Assembly: GCA_947625485.1 (NCBI GenBank)
Contig: CANQOP010000015.1
Location: 1-54,061 of the forward strand
Direction: 5' to 3'
Source: an uncultured Clostridia bacterium
Lineage (GTDB): Bacteria > Bacillota > Clostridia > Oscillospirales > Acutalibacteraceae
DNA: 54,061 bases
Each line of letters begins with the position of its first letter. Positions within the stretch are counted from its first letter, which is position 1. The translations under genes and the position numbers were made by a program. Below the pieces are notes generated by a model. That model did no database searches and had not been told where the DNA came from. It was given only the letters and a program-made list of their open reading frames with translations. Below, in pieces: positions 31,987 through 41,407 of this stretch.

Positions 31987-34044
31987 TCAGAAAAGTCCCG
32001 CGCCGTTATTAACCGCAAGGAACGCAGTCGCAAACACGAGAGAAACTATTGTCATAAGCTTGATAAGAATGTTAATTGACGGCCCCGAGGTATCCTTAAA
32101 CGGGTCGCCTACCGTATCGCCGACTACGGCAGCCTTGTGCGCTTCACTGCCCTTGCCGTTTGAGGAGGTTTCTATGTACTTCTTCGCGTTATCCCACGCG
32201 CCGCCGCTGTTAGCCATAAAGATAGCAAGCATAACCCCCGTGATAAGCGAGCCGGCGAGCAAGCCGCCGAGCGCCTCAACACCGAGAATAAAACCAACGA
32301 GTAGCGGAGCAACAACAGCCATAATCCCCGGTAGAATCATTTCTCTGAGAGCGGCGTTAGTGGATATTGAAACACATCTTGAATAGTCAGGCTCTTCCTT
32401 GCCCTTTAAGATACCGGGTTTCTCGCGGAACTGACGGCGAACCTCGGCTATCATTTTGTTAGCTGCTCTTCCCACGCTATCCATAGTGAACGCGGAAAAC
32501 AAAAACGGAAGCATACCTCCTATAAATAGACCGACAACGACCTTCGGGTCTAGGATGGACATTCCGCCGTTTGCGATTCCCGCAACCTGAGCGAAAGACG
32601 CGAACAGCGCGAGAGCCGTGAGCGCAGCCGAGCCGATTGCAAAGCCCTTGCCGATAGCGGCGGTCGTATTGCCCACACTGTCGAGCTTATCCGTAATTTC
32701 GCGTACAGACGGGTCCAGCTCGCTCATTTCGGCGATACCGCCGGCATTGTCGGCGATAGGACCGTATGCGTCGACTGCGATTGTCATACCCGTCGTGGAG
32801 AGCATACCGACAGCCGCAAGCGCAATACCGTAGAGACCCGCGCCGTCCTGAGCCATAACGAAGTAAGCGACGAGAATACCGATTACAATAAAAATAACAG
32901 GAACAGCCGTGGACTTCATACCGACGCTGAGACCCGTAATGATATTTGTTGCCGAGCCGGTTTCCGAGCTTTTAGCAATGCTCTTTACTGAGCGGTATTT
33001 ATCGGAGGTGTAAAATTCAGTAAGCTTTCCGATAGCCGTACCGACAACAAGACCGGAGAGCACGCACCAGAACGGATTCATACTCTTAAACATAAACCAG
33101 CTTAAAAGCCCTCCGCCGATTATAACGAGAGCAGTGGAGAGATATTCGCCGACGTTGAGAGCCGTCTGAGGGTCGGAGCCGTCCCTGCCGCGCACGAAGA
33201 ACACCGATATAACCGCGCCGACAATACCTGCCGCGCATAAAAGAAGCGGGAACAAAGCCGCGGCGGAGGCAGATATTTTTCCGCCGCCGAAGGAAGCGAA
33301 CGCGAGAGTTATCGCTGAAACAATCGAGCCTACATAGCTCTCGAAAAGATCCGCGCCCATACCTGCAACGTCGCCGACATTATCGCCTACATTGTCCGCT
33401 ATCGTGGCGGGGTTTCTGGGGTCGTCCTCGGGAATACCTGCCTCTACCTTGCCGACGAGGTCAGCGCCTACGTCGGCTGCCTTGGTATAGATACCGCCGC
33501 CCACACGCGCAAACAGTGCGATAGAAGAGGCTCCGAGGCTGAAGCCGGTGAAAATATTGAGAACTTCGCTGTTCGAGGCGAGGTCGAAAATGTTATTTAT
33601 AATAAGGAAGATAATTCCGAGACCGACAACTCCGAGCCCTACGACGGAAAGTCCCATAACCGCTCCGCCGCGAAAAGCTACCTTGAGCGCTTTGTTCATA
33701 CCGTTCTGTCTCGCGGCGTTAGCTGTGCGCACATTAGCCATAGTGGCAACCGTCATACCGAAATATCCCGCGAGGGTTGAGAACAGTGCGCCGAGAATAA
33801 AGCATCCTGCGGTTCCCCAGTCAATTACGAAGCCGATAACCGCGAACAGCAACACAGCGAACACTATAAGAATCTTGTATTCGGAAAACAGAAACGCCCT
33901 TGCGCCGCTTGAGATAGCAGAGGAAATTTTCTTCATTTCCCCTGTACCTGCGTCCTGCTTACGGATAAACAGCGCGAAGTAAACCGCAAAACAGAGCGCC
34001 GCTATTCCCGCGATAACGGGAATCAGCAACTCGATATTTGACAT
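31987..34044 (-). CDS. hppA: Membrane-bound K+-dependent ion-translocating pyrophosphatase
   Basis: 685 residues with about 16 membrane segments. It couples pyrophosphate hydrolysis to Na+ or H+ export. Catalytic loops are present: [39 protein letters not shown], and [22 protein letters not shown] near the C-terminus. The stretch [10 protein letters not shown] has Ala at the place where K+-independent enzymes have Lys, which marks the K+-dependent group; many clostridial members pump Na+, but the ion cannot be fixed from this alone. The start is the ATG with TAGGAG upstream; a further in-frame Met at 34074 is not supported. Confidence 0.95.
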   Translation of the reverse strand: MSNIELLIPVIAGIAALCFAVYFALFIRKQDAGTGEMKKISSAISSGARAFLFSEYKILIVFAVLLFAVIGFVIDWGTAGCFILGALFSTLAGYFGMTVATMANVRTANAARQNGMNKALKVAFRGGAVMGLSVVGLGVVGLGIIFLIINNIFDLASNSEVLNIFTGFSLGASSIALFARVGGGIYTKAADVGADLVGKVEAGIPEDDPRNPATIADNVGDNVGDVAGMGADLFESYVGSIVSAITLAFASFGGGKISASAAALFPLLLCAAGIVGAVISVFFVRGRDGSDPQTALNVGEYLSTALVIIGGGLLSWFMFKSMNPFWCVLSGLVVGTAIGKLTEFYTSDKYRSVKSIAKSSETGSATNIITGLSVGMKSTAVPVIFIVIGILVAYFVMAQDGAGLYGIALAAVGMLSTTGMTIAVDAYGPIADNAGGIAEMSELDPSVREITDKLDSVGNTTAAIGKGFAIGSAALTALALFASFAQVAGIANGGMSILDPKVVVGLFIGGMLPFLFSAFTMDSVGRAANKMIAEVRRQFREKPGILKGKEEPDYSRCVSISTNAALREMILPGIMAVVAPLLVGFILGVEALGGLLAGSLITGVMLAIFMANSGGAWDNAKKYIETSSNGKGSEAHKAAVVGDTVGDPFKDTSGPSINILIKLMTIVSLVFATAFLAVNNGAGLF

Positions 34045-34167
34045 ATAATCACTCCTAATTTTCTTTTTTAGCATAATCGCTTTTTGATGTAAAGATAATT
34101 ATACTATATATGACACATAAAGTCAAATAATTACACAATTACTCCGCGGTTTAAACGACTGCAATAC

Positions 34168-34192
34168 AAAAGCGCCCCCGAAAGGCGCTTTT
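34168..34192 (-). terminator. Terminator of the flavin-reductase/lipoprotein operon
   Basis: Perfect 9-bp stem AAAAGCGCC/GGCGCTTTT with loop CCCGAAA. Confidence 0.8.
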
Positions 34193-34243
34193 GCCGAGTT
34201 TATACTTATTTTGAATAAACGCAGGTATTATAGTATAGTGTAA

Positions 34244-35407
34244 TCAATCCAAATTCTCAAGTAGGATACCGTTGACCTTGGAATTAACCTTATTATATAT
34301 ATCCTTGCCGAGAGTCGAAAGCTCAGAATCACCTACGGTACAGGTGAGCAAATTCACTATTTCCTCGGTTTCGGGATTTATACACAAATACACGCGGTGA
34401 AGATTGACTCCTGCACGGATATACAGCGTTTTTCCGTCAGTCTCAAAACCGTAGCTAAAACCCTTGCCATTTCTGAGCGCTTTCTTTACGATATCTGTTT
34501 TGCAGAGTTTCTTGTCAAGAACAGCTTTATAAAATTTTGTCATATCGTCAAGTGTAGAGATTATGCCGAAGCTGGAGTAGAGATAGTCGTAGCTGTATGT
34601 CAGTTCGTTATCCGCCTGGCGAATCCACTTCTTGCTTTCAATATTATATCCGACAGCCTTCTGATCATAACTTACAAAACCTGTGTTTTTTAAGCCAAGC
34701 ACATCAAAAATATTCTTTTGCAAATATTCGTCGTAACCCATACCCGACGCCTTTTCAATAATCCTGCCGAGAATAAAGTAGTTGGAATTCTGTATATCGC
34801 TCGGAACAACACCCATCTTAAGAATATGTTTCTCTACCATTTCGCTGACTTTTTCTCCGGAGTTTTTCTTCTTGCTTTTTATTTTTTTGACAAGCTCAGC
34901 CCGCTCTTTCTTGTCACGGTTAATTTCGGATGTGTAGTTACCTAGGCTCACCGATACATCAAGCAGATCCTCTATCGTAACCTCGCTAAGATATGTGTAT
35001 TTATCCCCGTCAAAATACTTACTGAGATTATCGTCAAGCGAAAGCTTCTTATTCTCCTCAAGTTGATACAATGCAACTGTTGTGAAAACCATCGTAGCAG
35101 AGCTTATGATGTATTGACTATCCTCGCTTATCGGAGTCCCTTTTTTGTCAGCCATACCGAAGTATTCCTTATAAACTTCGTTCTCGTTGAGCATTACGGA
35201 CACGCCGCCGTTAAAGATTTTGCCGTCAAAAAGCTCGTCTATTTCGCTGCCAACGTCGGAAATCTGCTCGTCGCTAAGCTTAATTTTCTTTACGTCAAAT
35301 TCCTTTTTCTCTTCGCCCGTACAGCCCGCAAGACACGAAACAGCCAACAGCACCGCGAGAGCTACGCATATTATTGCTTTGAATTTTCCCGTTTTAAACT
35401 TCCCCAT
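34244..35407 (-). CDS. Beta-lactamase-fold (class C/PBP-like) lipoprotein, probably inactive as a serine hydrolase
   Basis: 387 residues. A signal peptide ends in lipobox LAGC (Cys29), so it is a membrane-anchored lipoprotein. The fold is that of class C beta-lactamase-related proteins: QYIISSATMVFTTVALYQLEENKKLSLDD and NYFILGRIIEKASGMGYDEYLQKNIFDVLGLKNTGF. The key residues are altered: Ser103 is followed at the SxxK lysine position by Met106, the YxN tyrosine is Ile205 (IQN), and the usual SHTSG turn reads DVSVSLG. It therefore probably lacks hydrolase activity and may bind peptidoglycan or a peptide instead. The gene follows the flavin reductase by 10 bases with AAGGAGG. Confidence 0.85.
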   Translation of the reverse strand: MGKFKTGKFKAIICVALAVLLAVSCLAGCTGEEKKEFDVKKIKLSDEQISDVGSEIDELFDGKIFNGGVSVMLNENEVYKEYFGMADKKGTPISEDSQYIISSATMVFTTVALYQLEENKKLSLDDNLSKYFDGDKYTYLSEVTIEDLLDVSVSLGNYTSEINRDKKERAELVKKIKSKKKNSGEKVSEMVEKHILKMGVVPSDIQNSNYFILGRIIEKASGMGYDEYLQKNIFDVLGLKNTGFVSYDQKAVGYNIESKKWIRQADNELTYSYDYLYSSFGIISTLDDMTKFYKAVLDKKLCKTDIVKKALRNGKGFSYGFETDGKTLYIRAGVNLHRVYLCINPETEEIVNLLTCTVGDSELSTLGKDIYNKVNSKVNGILLENLD

Positions 35408-35417
35408 TATGTCCTCC

Positions 35418-35924
35418 TTACTTTGCAAGTACCTTTACGATTTCGCTTATATACATTTTATGATAATCGTCATCGCCGTACTGCTTTAACACGGTATCGG
35501 TATCAACGATACTTTCCTTGTTTAAAAACTGCGAATACATTTTTCGGCAGATAAGCGAGAGCTTTGCCTCCTTAAAGTACGGAACCTCGCCGTCATAGCA
35601 GACGGTAAGACCCGTTTCCTTAATTTTATCAAAGTCCCTTCCGCTCTTTGTTCCGCAGAATCTGAGCGCCTCCCGAAAATCCTCGTCAAAAAAGCTTAAA
35701 GAAAAATACTCTTCGCTCTCAAGCATGCCGAAGGTAAAACGCTGAGGTCGGATAAAAGTAAACGCGACGGGTTTGTTCCACATTATACCGACGCCGCCCC
35801 AGGACGCGGTCATCATATTAGTCTTATCGCCGTTTTTTGCGGTGACGAGAGCCCAATCTTTTCCAATCAGATTAAAGGGATTTTCGGTAATTTCACTCGG
35901 AGATAATTCCCTGAATTCGGACAT
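35418..35924 (-). CDS. Flavin reductase-like FMN-binding split-barrel protein
   Basis: 168 residues. ENPFNLIGKDWALVTAKNGDKTNMMTASWGGVGIMWNKPVAFTFIRPQRFT matches the flavin reductase-like domain (PF01613 group) that binds FMN; such proteins reduce flavin or small substrates in the cytoplasm. Substrate unknown. Ribosome site GAGAGG. It heads a two-gene operon with the lipoprotein; no functional link is evident. The leader of about 90 bases contains two stable hairpins, and its promoter overlaps an ARG-box-like palindrome. Confidence 0.85.
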   Translation of the reverse strand: MSEFRELSPSEITENPFNLIGKDWALVTAKNGDKTNMMTASWGGVGIMWNKPVAFTFIRPQRFTFGMLESEEYFSLSFFDEDFREALRFCGTKSGRDFDKIKETGLTVCYDGEVPYFKEAKLSLICRKMYSQFLNKESIVDTDTVLKQYGDDDYHKMYISEIVKVLAK

Positions 35925-35950
35925 TATATCATTTCCTCTCGTTATTTTTT

Positions 35951-36006
35951 GCGGGTCTTATATCCCGGCAATCTGCCGTCGGCTGAAAATGACCGGTTCC
36001 GACGGC
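35951..36006 (-). other. Two-hairpin 5' leader of the flavin reductase gene
   Basis: On the minus strand GCCGTCGG pairs perfectly with CCGACGGC (36006-35999 with 35982-35975) around a 16-base loop, followed by GCCGGGA-TATAA-GACCCGC (35969-35951). The ribosome site comes about 15 bases later. No known riboswitch class recognised. Confidence 0.45.
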
Positions 36007-36024
36007 TAACTATATATATGTAGT

Positions 36025-36053
36025 ATTGTACCACAATAATGAATAATATTCAA
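36025..36053 (-). promoter_or_regulatory. Promoter of the flavin reductase operon
   Basis: On the minus strand TTGAAT (36053-36048), 17-base spacer, TACAAT (36030-36025). The palindrome TGAATAATATTCA (36040-36052) overlaps the -35 box. Confidence 0.6.
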
Positions 36054-36264
36054 TAGAATGAATTTTTATACATAATATTCATTTTTTATACATTTTAGTT
36101 CGTTTAATCACGAAAAAAGAATAGCGTGTCTCCGCTCGGTTTACTGCGTTATTTATCAATATTTCAAGTAAAAACGCAGCGTTTGGGCATAATTTTATTT
36201 ATATTTAATAAAATTTGAATATTTATGCAAAAAGGCTTGATTTTTTAATTATAGAGTGTATAAT
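36040..36264 (+). promoter_or_regulatory. argG operon promoter and ARG-box-like operators
   Basis: Promoter TTGATT (36237-36242), 16-base spacer, TATAAT (36259-36264). Candidate ArgR sites, compared with the TGAAT-N4-ATTCA consensus: TGAATTTTTATACA (36059-36072, one mismatch), TGAATATTTATGCA (36216-36229, one mismatch) and TGAATAATATTCA (36040-36052, one base short). The word TTTTATACAT repeats 20 bp apart (36064 and 36084). A perfect inverted repeat AATTTTATT-N7-AATAAAATT lies at 36191-36215. Arginine repression through ArgR is likely; argR itself is not in this window. Confidence 0.55.
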
Positions 36265-36307
36265 GTAACGTGTAATGTAAAAAACGACCAATTCGGAGGT
36301 AATTATT

Positions 36308-37531
36308 ATGGCAGACAAGAAGATTAAAAAGGTAGTCCTCGCTTATTCGGGCGGACTCGATACATCTATTATTATCCCCTGGCTCAAGGAAAACTACGAC
36401 AACTGCGAGGTTATCGCGGTTTCAGGTAATGTAGGTCAGGCAGGCGAGCTCGAGGGGCTCGAGGAAAAGGCGCTCGCGACAGGCGCGTCAAAGCTCTACA
36501 TCGAAGACCTCAATAAGGAGTTCGTCGAGGAATATGTATACCCGACAATTAAGGCAGGCGCCGTTTACGAGGGCAAGTACCTTCTCGGAACGTCCTTCGC
36601 GCGTCCTATAATCGCAAAGAGACTTGTAGAAATCGCTCTCGCCGAGGGAGCTGACGCAATCTGCCACGGTTGCACCGGAAAGGGCAACGACCAGGTGCGT
36701 TTCGAGCTCGCCATCAAGGCTTACGCTCCGGATATGCCGATTATTGCTCCGTGGAGAACATGGGAGTTCAAGAGCCGCGAGGAAGAAATCGCTTACGCGG
36801 AGGAGAAGAAAATTCCTCTCAAAATAAACAGGGAAACAAACTACTCTAAGGACAAAAATCTCTGGCATTTAAGCCACGAGGGACTTGACCTCGAAGACCC
36901 GGCTAACGAGCCGATGTACGAGAAAGAGGGCTTTCTCGAAATGGGCGTATCTCCGCTTCAGGCGCCCGACAAGCCCGAGTACGTTACAATTCACTTTGAG
37001 AAAGGCGAGGCTAAGAGCATTAACGGCGAGGAAATGGATGCTGTAAGCATTGTCTCCAAGCTCAACGAAATCGGCGGCAAAAACGGTATCGGTATCACGG
37101 ACATTGTTGAGAACCGCCTCGTGGGTATGAAAGCGCGCGGCGTTTATGAGACGCCAGGCGGCACAATCCTTTACGCCGCTCACAGCAAGCTCGAGGAAAT
37201 CTGCCTTGACAAGGACACCCAGCACTACAAATCCGTTCTCGCAATCAAATTTGCTGAGCTGGTTTACGACGGAAAATGGTACACGCCGCTTCGCGAGGCT
37301 CTCTCGGCTTTCGTTGACAGCACCCAGCAGTACGTAACGGGCGACGTTAAGCTAAAGTTATACAAGGGCAATATTATCGACGCAGGCGTTACAAGTCCGT
37401 ACAGCCTCTATGACGAGGAAATCGCAACCTTTGACGAGGACGAGGTTTACAACCAGAACGACAGCGCAGGCTTTATCAATCTCTTCGGTCTCCCGATTAA
37501 GGTCCGCGCTAAAAAGGGACTTATCAAATAA
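36308..37531 (+). CDS. argG: Argininosuccinate synthase
   Basis: 407 residues. It joins citrulline and aspartate using ATP. The PP-loop [18 protein letters not shown] opens the protein; [13 protein letters not shown], the [15 protein letters not shown] substrate region and [16 protein letters not shown] are family signatures. Ribosome site CGGAGG. First gene of the arginine operon argGHCJB-GNAT-argDF, behind ARG-box-like sites. It is followed by a 120-base spacer with a hairpin but no clear terminator, so argH is probably co-transcribed. Confidence 0.97.
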   Translation: MADKKIKKVVLAYSGGLDTSIIIPWLKENYDNCEVIAVSGNVGQAGELEGLEEKALATGASKLYIEDLNKEFVEEYVYPTIKAGAVYEGKYLLGTSFARPIIAKRLVEIALAEGADAICHGCTGKGNDQVRFELAIKAYAPDMPIIAPWRTWEFKSREEEIAYAEEKKIPLKINRETNYSKDKNLWHLSHEGLDLEDPANEPMYEKEGFLEMGVSPLQAPDKPEYVTIHFEKGEAKSINGEEMDAVSIVSKLNEIGGKNGIGITDIVENRLVGMKARGVYETPGGTILYAAHSKLEEICLDKDTQHYKSVLAIKFAELVYDGKWYTPLREALSAFVDSTQQYVTGDVKLKLYKGNIIDAGVTSPYSLYDEEIATFDEDEVYNQNDSAGFINLFGLPIKVRAKKGLIK

Positions 37532-37568
37532 GAAAAGCGTTTACTGCTTATAAAAATTAATTAACAAT

Positions 37569-37603
37569 ACTTAGGGGCGGAGATTTTTCTCTGCCCGTTA
37601 AGT
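37569..37603 (+). repeat. Hairpin in the argG-argH spacer
   Basis: ACTTAGGGGCGGAGA pairs with TCTCTGCCCGTTAAGT around TTT. No T run follows, so it is more likely an RNA-stabilising or processing hairpin, or a weak attenuator, than a full terminator. Confidence 0.55.
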
Positions 37604-37654
37604 GCTTTATAAGGAATTTATTTAATTCACAGTTAAATGGAGTGAAATCGGACT

Positions 37655-39031
37655 ATGCAGCTTTGGAAAGGCAGATTTAAAAAAGAACTCTCAAAGACGA
37701 CTAACGATTTTAACAGCTCGATCTCCTTCGACAGTCGTATGTACAGGGAGGATATAGAGGGCAGTATCGCTCACGCGACAATGCTCGGCAGATGCGGCAT
37801 TATTAAGGAGGAAGAGGCTGAGCATATAAGACAGGGTCTGCGAGAAATCCTTAATGACATCGAAAGCGGCAAGCTGTCTATAGATATGGAGGCTGAGGAT
37901 ATTCATACCTTCGTTGAGGGCGAGCTCACCAAGCGTATCGGGGACGACGGCAAGCGGCTGCACACTTCGCGCAGCCGAAACGACCAGGTCGCGCTCGATA
38001 TTAAGCTCTATCTCAAAAAAGAGGTCGTAAACGTCCGCGCGCAGCTTGAGGAGCTTATAAAAGTTATCGCAAAGAAATCCGAAGAATACAGCGACACGGT
38101 TATGCCCGGCTACACTCATCTACAGAGAGCGCAGCCTATCACCTTCGGTCATCATCTGCTCGCTTACGCCGAAATGATTTTGCGCGACATCAGCCGTCTT
38201 GACGACTGTCTAAGGCGTATGGACGAAATGCCGCTCGGCTCGTGCGCGCTTGCAGGTACTACATACCCAATAGACAGAAACATTACAAGAGAGCTTTTAG
38301 GCTTTGACAGGATTACGAACAACTCCCTGGACGGCGTTTCCGACAGGGACTACTGCATAGAATTTGCCGGCTGTCTTTCAATAATTATGGTTCACCTCAG
38401 CCGTTTCTCCGAGGAAATAATTATGTGGTGTAGCTGGGAGTTCAAATTTATCGAGCTGGACGACGCGTTTTCAACAGGCTCGTCGATTATGCCGCAGAAA
38501 AAGAACCCCGACATCGCGGAGCTTGTCCGCGGAAAGAGCGGCCGCGTTTTCGGCGATACTATGACTCTTCTGACCGTTATGAAAGGAATTGCCCTAGCGT
38601 ACAACAAGGATATGCAGGAGGATAAGGAAGCCGTTTTCGACGCGGTCGATACCGTTAAAATGTGCCTCACAGCGTTCATTCCTATGCTCGACACAATGCG
38701 CGTTATTCCCGAGAATATGCGCAGAGCCGCCGCAGGCGGCTTCATAAACGCCACGGATGTCGCCGACTGGCTCACAAAAAACGGCGTTCCTTTCAGAGAC
38801 GCTTACAAGGCTACGGGCGAGCTGGTTGCGCGCTGTATTGAGCTTGATACTGACCTTGAAAACCTGCCGCTCGGCGAGTACAAAAAGGTATGCGATGTAT
38901 TTACAGAGGACGTTTATAAAGCGATTTCGCTCGAATATTGCGTGTCTCAGCGCACAGCCTTCGGCGGTCCCGCACCTGAGAATGTGAAGGCTCAGGCGCA
39001 GAGAGTTGCAAATTCAGTAAACAAAGATTAA
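37655..39031 (+). CDS. argH: Argininosuccinate lyase
   Basis: 458 residues, fumarase superfamily; splits argininosuccinate into arginine and fumarate. LWKGRFKKELSKTTNDFNSSISFD is the ArgH start; EDIHTFVEGELTKRIGDDGKRLHTSRSRNDQVA, GYTHLQRAQPITFGHHLLAY and the signature GSSIMPQKKNPDIAELVRGK are all complete. Ribosome site TGGAGTG. Followed by argC after 17 bases. Confidence 0.97.
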   Translation: MQLWKGRFKKELSKTTNDFNSSISFDSRMYREDIEGSIAHATMLGRCGIIKEEEAEHIRQGLREILNDIESGKLSIDMEAEDIHTFVEGELTKRIGDDGKRLHTSRSRNDQVALDIKLYLKKEVVNVRAQLEELIKVIAKKSEEYSDTVMPGYTHLQRAQPITFGHHLLAYAEMILRDISRLDDCLRRMDEMPLGSCALAGTTYPIDRNITRELLGFDRITNNSLDGVSDRDYCIEFAGCLSIIMVHLSRFSEEIIMWCSWEFKFIELDDAFSTGSSIMPQKKNPDIAELVRGKSGRVFGDTMTLLTVMKGIALAYNKDMQEDKEAVFDAVDTVKMCLTAFIPMLDTMRVIPENMRRAAAGGFINATDVADWLTKNGVPFRDAYKATGELVARCIELDTDLENLPLGEYKKVCDVFTEDVYKAISLEYCVSQRTAFGGPAPENVKAQAQRVANSVNKD

Positions 39032-39048
39032 CATTAAGGATTGATAAA

Positions 39049-40083
39049 ATGATAAAAGCAGGAATTATAGGCGCGACGGGATACGCGGGCACTGAGCTTA
39101 TACGTCTTTTGAGCGCGCACCCCGAAACCGAGGTAGCCGCGATAAGCTCCGTAAGCTTTGAGGGGCAGAAAATTTCGGACGTTTACCCGAGTTATATTGA
39201 CTTAAACGATATGATATGCGAGAACGCAGACGAGGCAGTAAAGAAAAGCGACGTTGTTTTCGCGGCTCTTCCCCACGGCTTAAGTCAGGAGCTGGCCGCT
39301 CAGTGCAAGGCTGATAACGTAAAATTTATCGACCTCGGCGCGGACTTCCGCCTTGAGAGCGAGGAAGAATACAAGGAATGGTACGGCGGTACATTCCTTG
39401 ATAAAAACTTACATAAAGAAGCTGTTTACGGACTTCCCGAGCTTTTCCGCGACGAAATCAAGGGCAAGTCTATAATCGCGAACCCGGGCTGTTACACGAC
39501 CTGCTCTCCGCTCGCACTCGCTCCTGCTGTCGCAAACGGACTTATTGAGCTAAAGGGCATTATCTGCAACTGCGCAAGCGGAGTTACGGGCGCGGGAAGA
39601 AAGCCCAGCCAGGGAAACCACTATCCGGAACTGAACGAAGGCTTTCACGCGTATAAGGTCGCCTGCCACAGACACACTCCCGAAATAGAGCAAACACTCT
39701 CGAAACTTTCGGGCGAAAAGGTAACGCTCACCTTTGTTCCTCACCTTCTACCCGTAAACCGCGGAATCCTAGCGACATGCTACGCGGATATCAAAGAGGG
39801 CGTAACGTACGAACAGGTGCGCAGGGCTTATGAGGATTACTATAAGGACGAATATTTTGTAAGACTTCTCCCAAAGGAAAAGTGCGCGGATATTCACAAC
39901 ATAAAATATTCGAATTTCTGCGATATAAGCACCCACTACGACAAGCGCACCCACAAGCTCATCGCCTGCGCGGCTATCGACAATATGGTCAAGGGCGCGG
40001 CAGGTCAGGCGATACAGAATATGAACATCATATTCGGTCTCGACGAGAGAACCGGTCTGAAAATTTTACCGCCTGCGTTTTAG
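39049..40083 (+). CDS. argC: N-acetyl-gamma-glutamyl-phosphate reductase
   Basis: 344 residues. It reduces N-acetylglutamyl phosphate with NADPH. GIIGATGYAGTELIRLLSAHPE is the nucleotide-binding start; the catalytic Cys lies in IANPGCYTTCSPLALAP; CHRHTPEIEQ carries a conserved His; and FVPHLLPVNRGILATCYAD is the family stretch. It belongs to the type 1 (about 340-residue) ArgC group. Confidence 0.97.
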   Translation: MIKAGIIGATGYAGTELIRLLSAHPETEVAAISSVSFEGQKISDVYPSYIDLNDMICENADEAVKKSDVVFAALPHGLSQELAAQCKADNVKFIDLGADFRLESEEEYKEWYGGTFLDKNLHKEAVYGLPELFRDEIKGKSIIANPGCYTTCSPLALAPAVANGLIELKGIICNCASGVTGAGRKPSQGNHYPELNEGFHAYKVACHRHTPEIEQTLSKLSGEKVTLTFVPHLLPVNRGILATCYADIKEGVTYEQVRRAYEDYYKDEYFVRLLPKEKCADIHNIKYSNFCDISTHYDKRTHKLIACAAIDNMVKGAAGQAIQNMNIIFGLDERTGLKILPPAF

Positions 40084-40112
40084 TAGCACATTTTATTAAG
40101 GAAAGTTCAGAA

Positions 40113-41390
40113 ATGTATAAATTTATAAACGGCGGAGTGACCGCGCCTCAGGGCTTCACCGCTCAGGGAATATTCGCGGGCATAAAGGCGGCGACCTCGG
40201 CGGCTGTAACAAAGGCATCCGTCAAGGCAAACGAGCCTCAGAAAAAACCAACTGACAAAAAGCGTGATTTGGCGCTCATATACTGCGACACACTATGCAA
40301 CGCGGCGGCGGTATTCACGAAAAATCTCGTGAAATCCGACACCATTACGGTCACGAAAAAACACCTCGAAAACGGAAAGGCTCAGGCGGTTATCGTCAAT
40401 TCGGGCAACGCCAACACCTGCAACGCGGACGGTATAGAGAAAGCCGAGAGAATGTGCGAAATCGCGTCCGACGTGCTCGGCGTTAGGGCGGAGGACGTTA
40501 TCGTCGCCTCAACCGGAGTAATAGGCGAAATTCTCCCGATTGAGCCGATAAAAAAAGGCGCGGAGGCTATGCGCGGAACGCTCTCTAAGGAGGGCGGCAC
40601 GAACGCCGCGGAAGCGATTATGACGACCGACACGGTCAAAAAAGAAATGGCTATGACTATGGAGCTCGGCGGAAAAACCGTAACTGTCGGGGGTATTGCA
40701 AAGGGCTCGGGTATGATACACATAAATATGGGCACAATGCTGTCTTTCGTGACGACCGACGCGGCAGTTTCCTCGGAAATGCTGGGGGAGGCTCTGCGCG
40801 AGGCGGTCGAGGACAGCTACAATATGGTAAGCGTTGACGGGGATACATCCACAAACGATACCCTCGCCATTCTCGCCTCGGGAAAAGCGGGAAATGCCGA
40901 AATCACAGAGAAGAACGACGACTACCGCGCCTTTGTAGGAGGACTGACCGAGGCGTTCAGAATGCTCGCAAAAAAGCTGGCGGCTGACGGAGAGGGCGCA
41001 ACCAAGCTGTTGATATGCAAAGTGAGCGGTGCTGAAACAAAGCAGGCAGCGGTTAAAGTAAGCAAGAGCATAATCTGCTCGAGCCTGCTCAAAGCGGCTA
41101 TGTTCGGCGCGGACGCAAACTGGGGAAGAGTGCTCTGCGCAATCGGTTACAGCGGCGCAGATGTTAACGTTAAAAAAGTCGATGTGAGCTTCCGCTCGGC
41201 AAAGGGAACGGTAGACGTGTGCAAAAGCGGCGCGGGTATTTCGTTCAGTGAAGAAAAGGCTAAGGAAATACTTCTCGAAAAAGAGATAGAAATTCTTGTC
41301 GCGCTCGGCGACGGCAGCGCAAGCGCCGAGGCTTACGGCTGCGACCTCACATACGACTATGTTAAAATAAACGGAGATTACCGTACATAA
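40113..41390 (+). CDS. argJ: Glutamate N-acetyltransferase / ornithine acetyltransferase
   Basis: 425 residues. It moves the acetyl group from acetylornithine to glutamate and in bifunctional forms also uses acetyl-CoA. The precursor cleaves itself before the Thr in the AIMTTDTVKKE motif into two chains, the Thr becoming the nucleophile. GVTAPQGFTAQGIFAGIKA, IVNSGNANTCNADG, GIAKGSGMIHINMGTMLSFVTTDAAV and MFGADANWGRVLCAIGYSG are signatures. The start is the ATG at 40113 with AAGGAAAG; the same frame is open further upstream inside argC but is not used. Mono- or bifunctionality cannot be read safely from sequence. Confidence 0.95.
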   Translation: MYKFINGGVTAPQGFTAQGIFAGIKAATSAAVTKASVKANEPQKKPTDKKRDLALIYCDTLCNAAAVFTKNLVKSDTITVTKKHLENGKAQAVIVNSGNANTCNADGIEKAERMCEIASDVLGVRAEDVIVASTGVIGEILPIEPIKKGAEAMRGTLSKEGGTNAAEAIMTTDTVKKEMAMTMELGGKTVTVGGIAKGSGMIHINMGTMLSFVTTDAAVSSEMLGEALREAVEDSYNMVSVDGDTSTNDTLAILASGKAGNAEITEKNDDYRAFVGGLTEAFRMLAKKLAADGEGATKLLICKVSGAETKQAAVKVSKSIICSSLLKAAMFGADANWGRVLCAIGYSGADVNVKKVDVSFRSAKGTVDVCKSGAGISFSEEKAKEILLEKEIEILVALGDGSASAEAYGCDLTYDYVKINGDYRT

Positions 41391-41407
41391 AGCAGGGAAG
41401 TATAATA

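Noticed and set aside
39882..40112. Upstream extension of argJ overlapping argC
   Set aside because: The ArgJ family starts at the ATG at 40113, which has its own ribosome site; the extension is an out-of-frame reading of argC.
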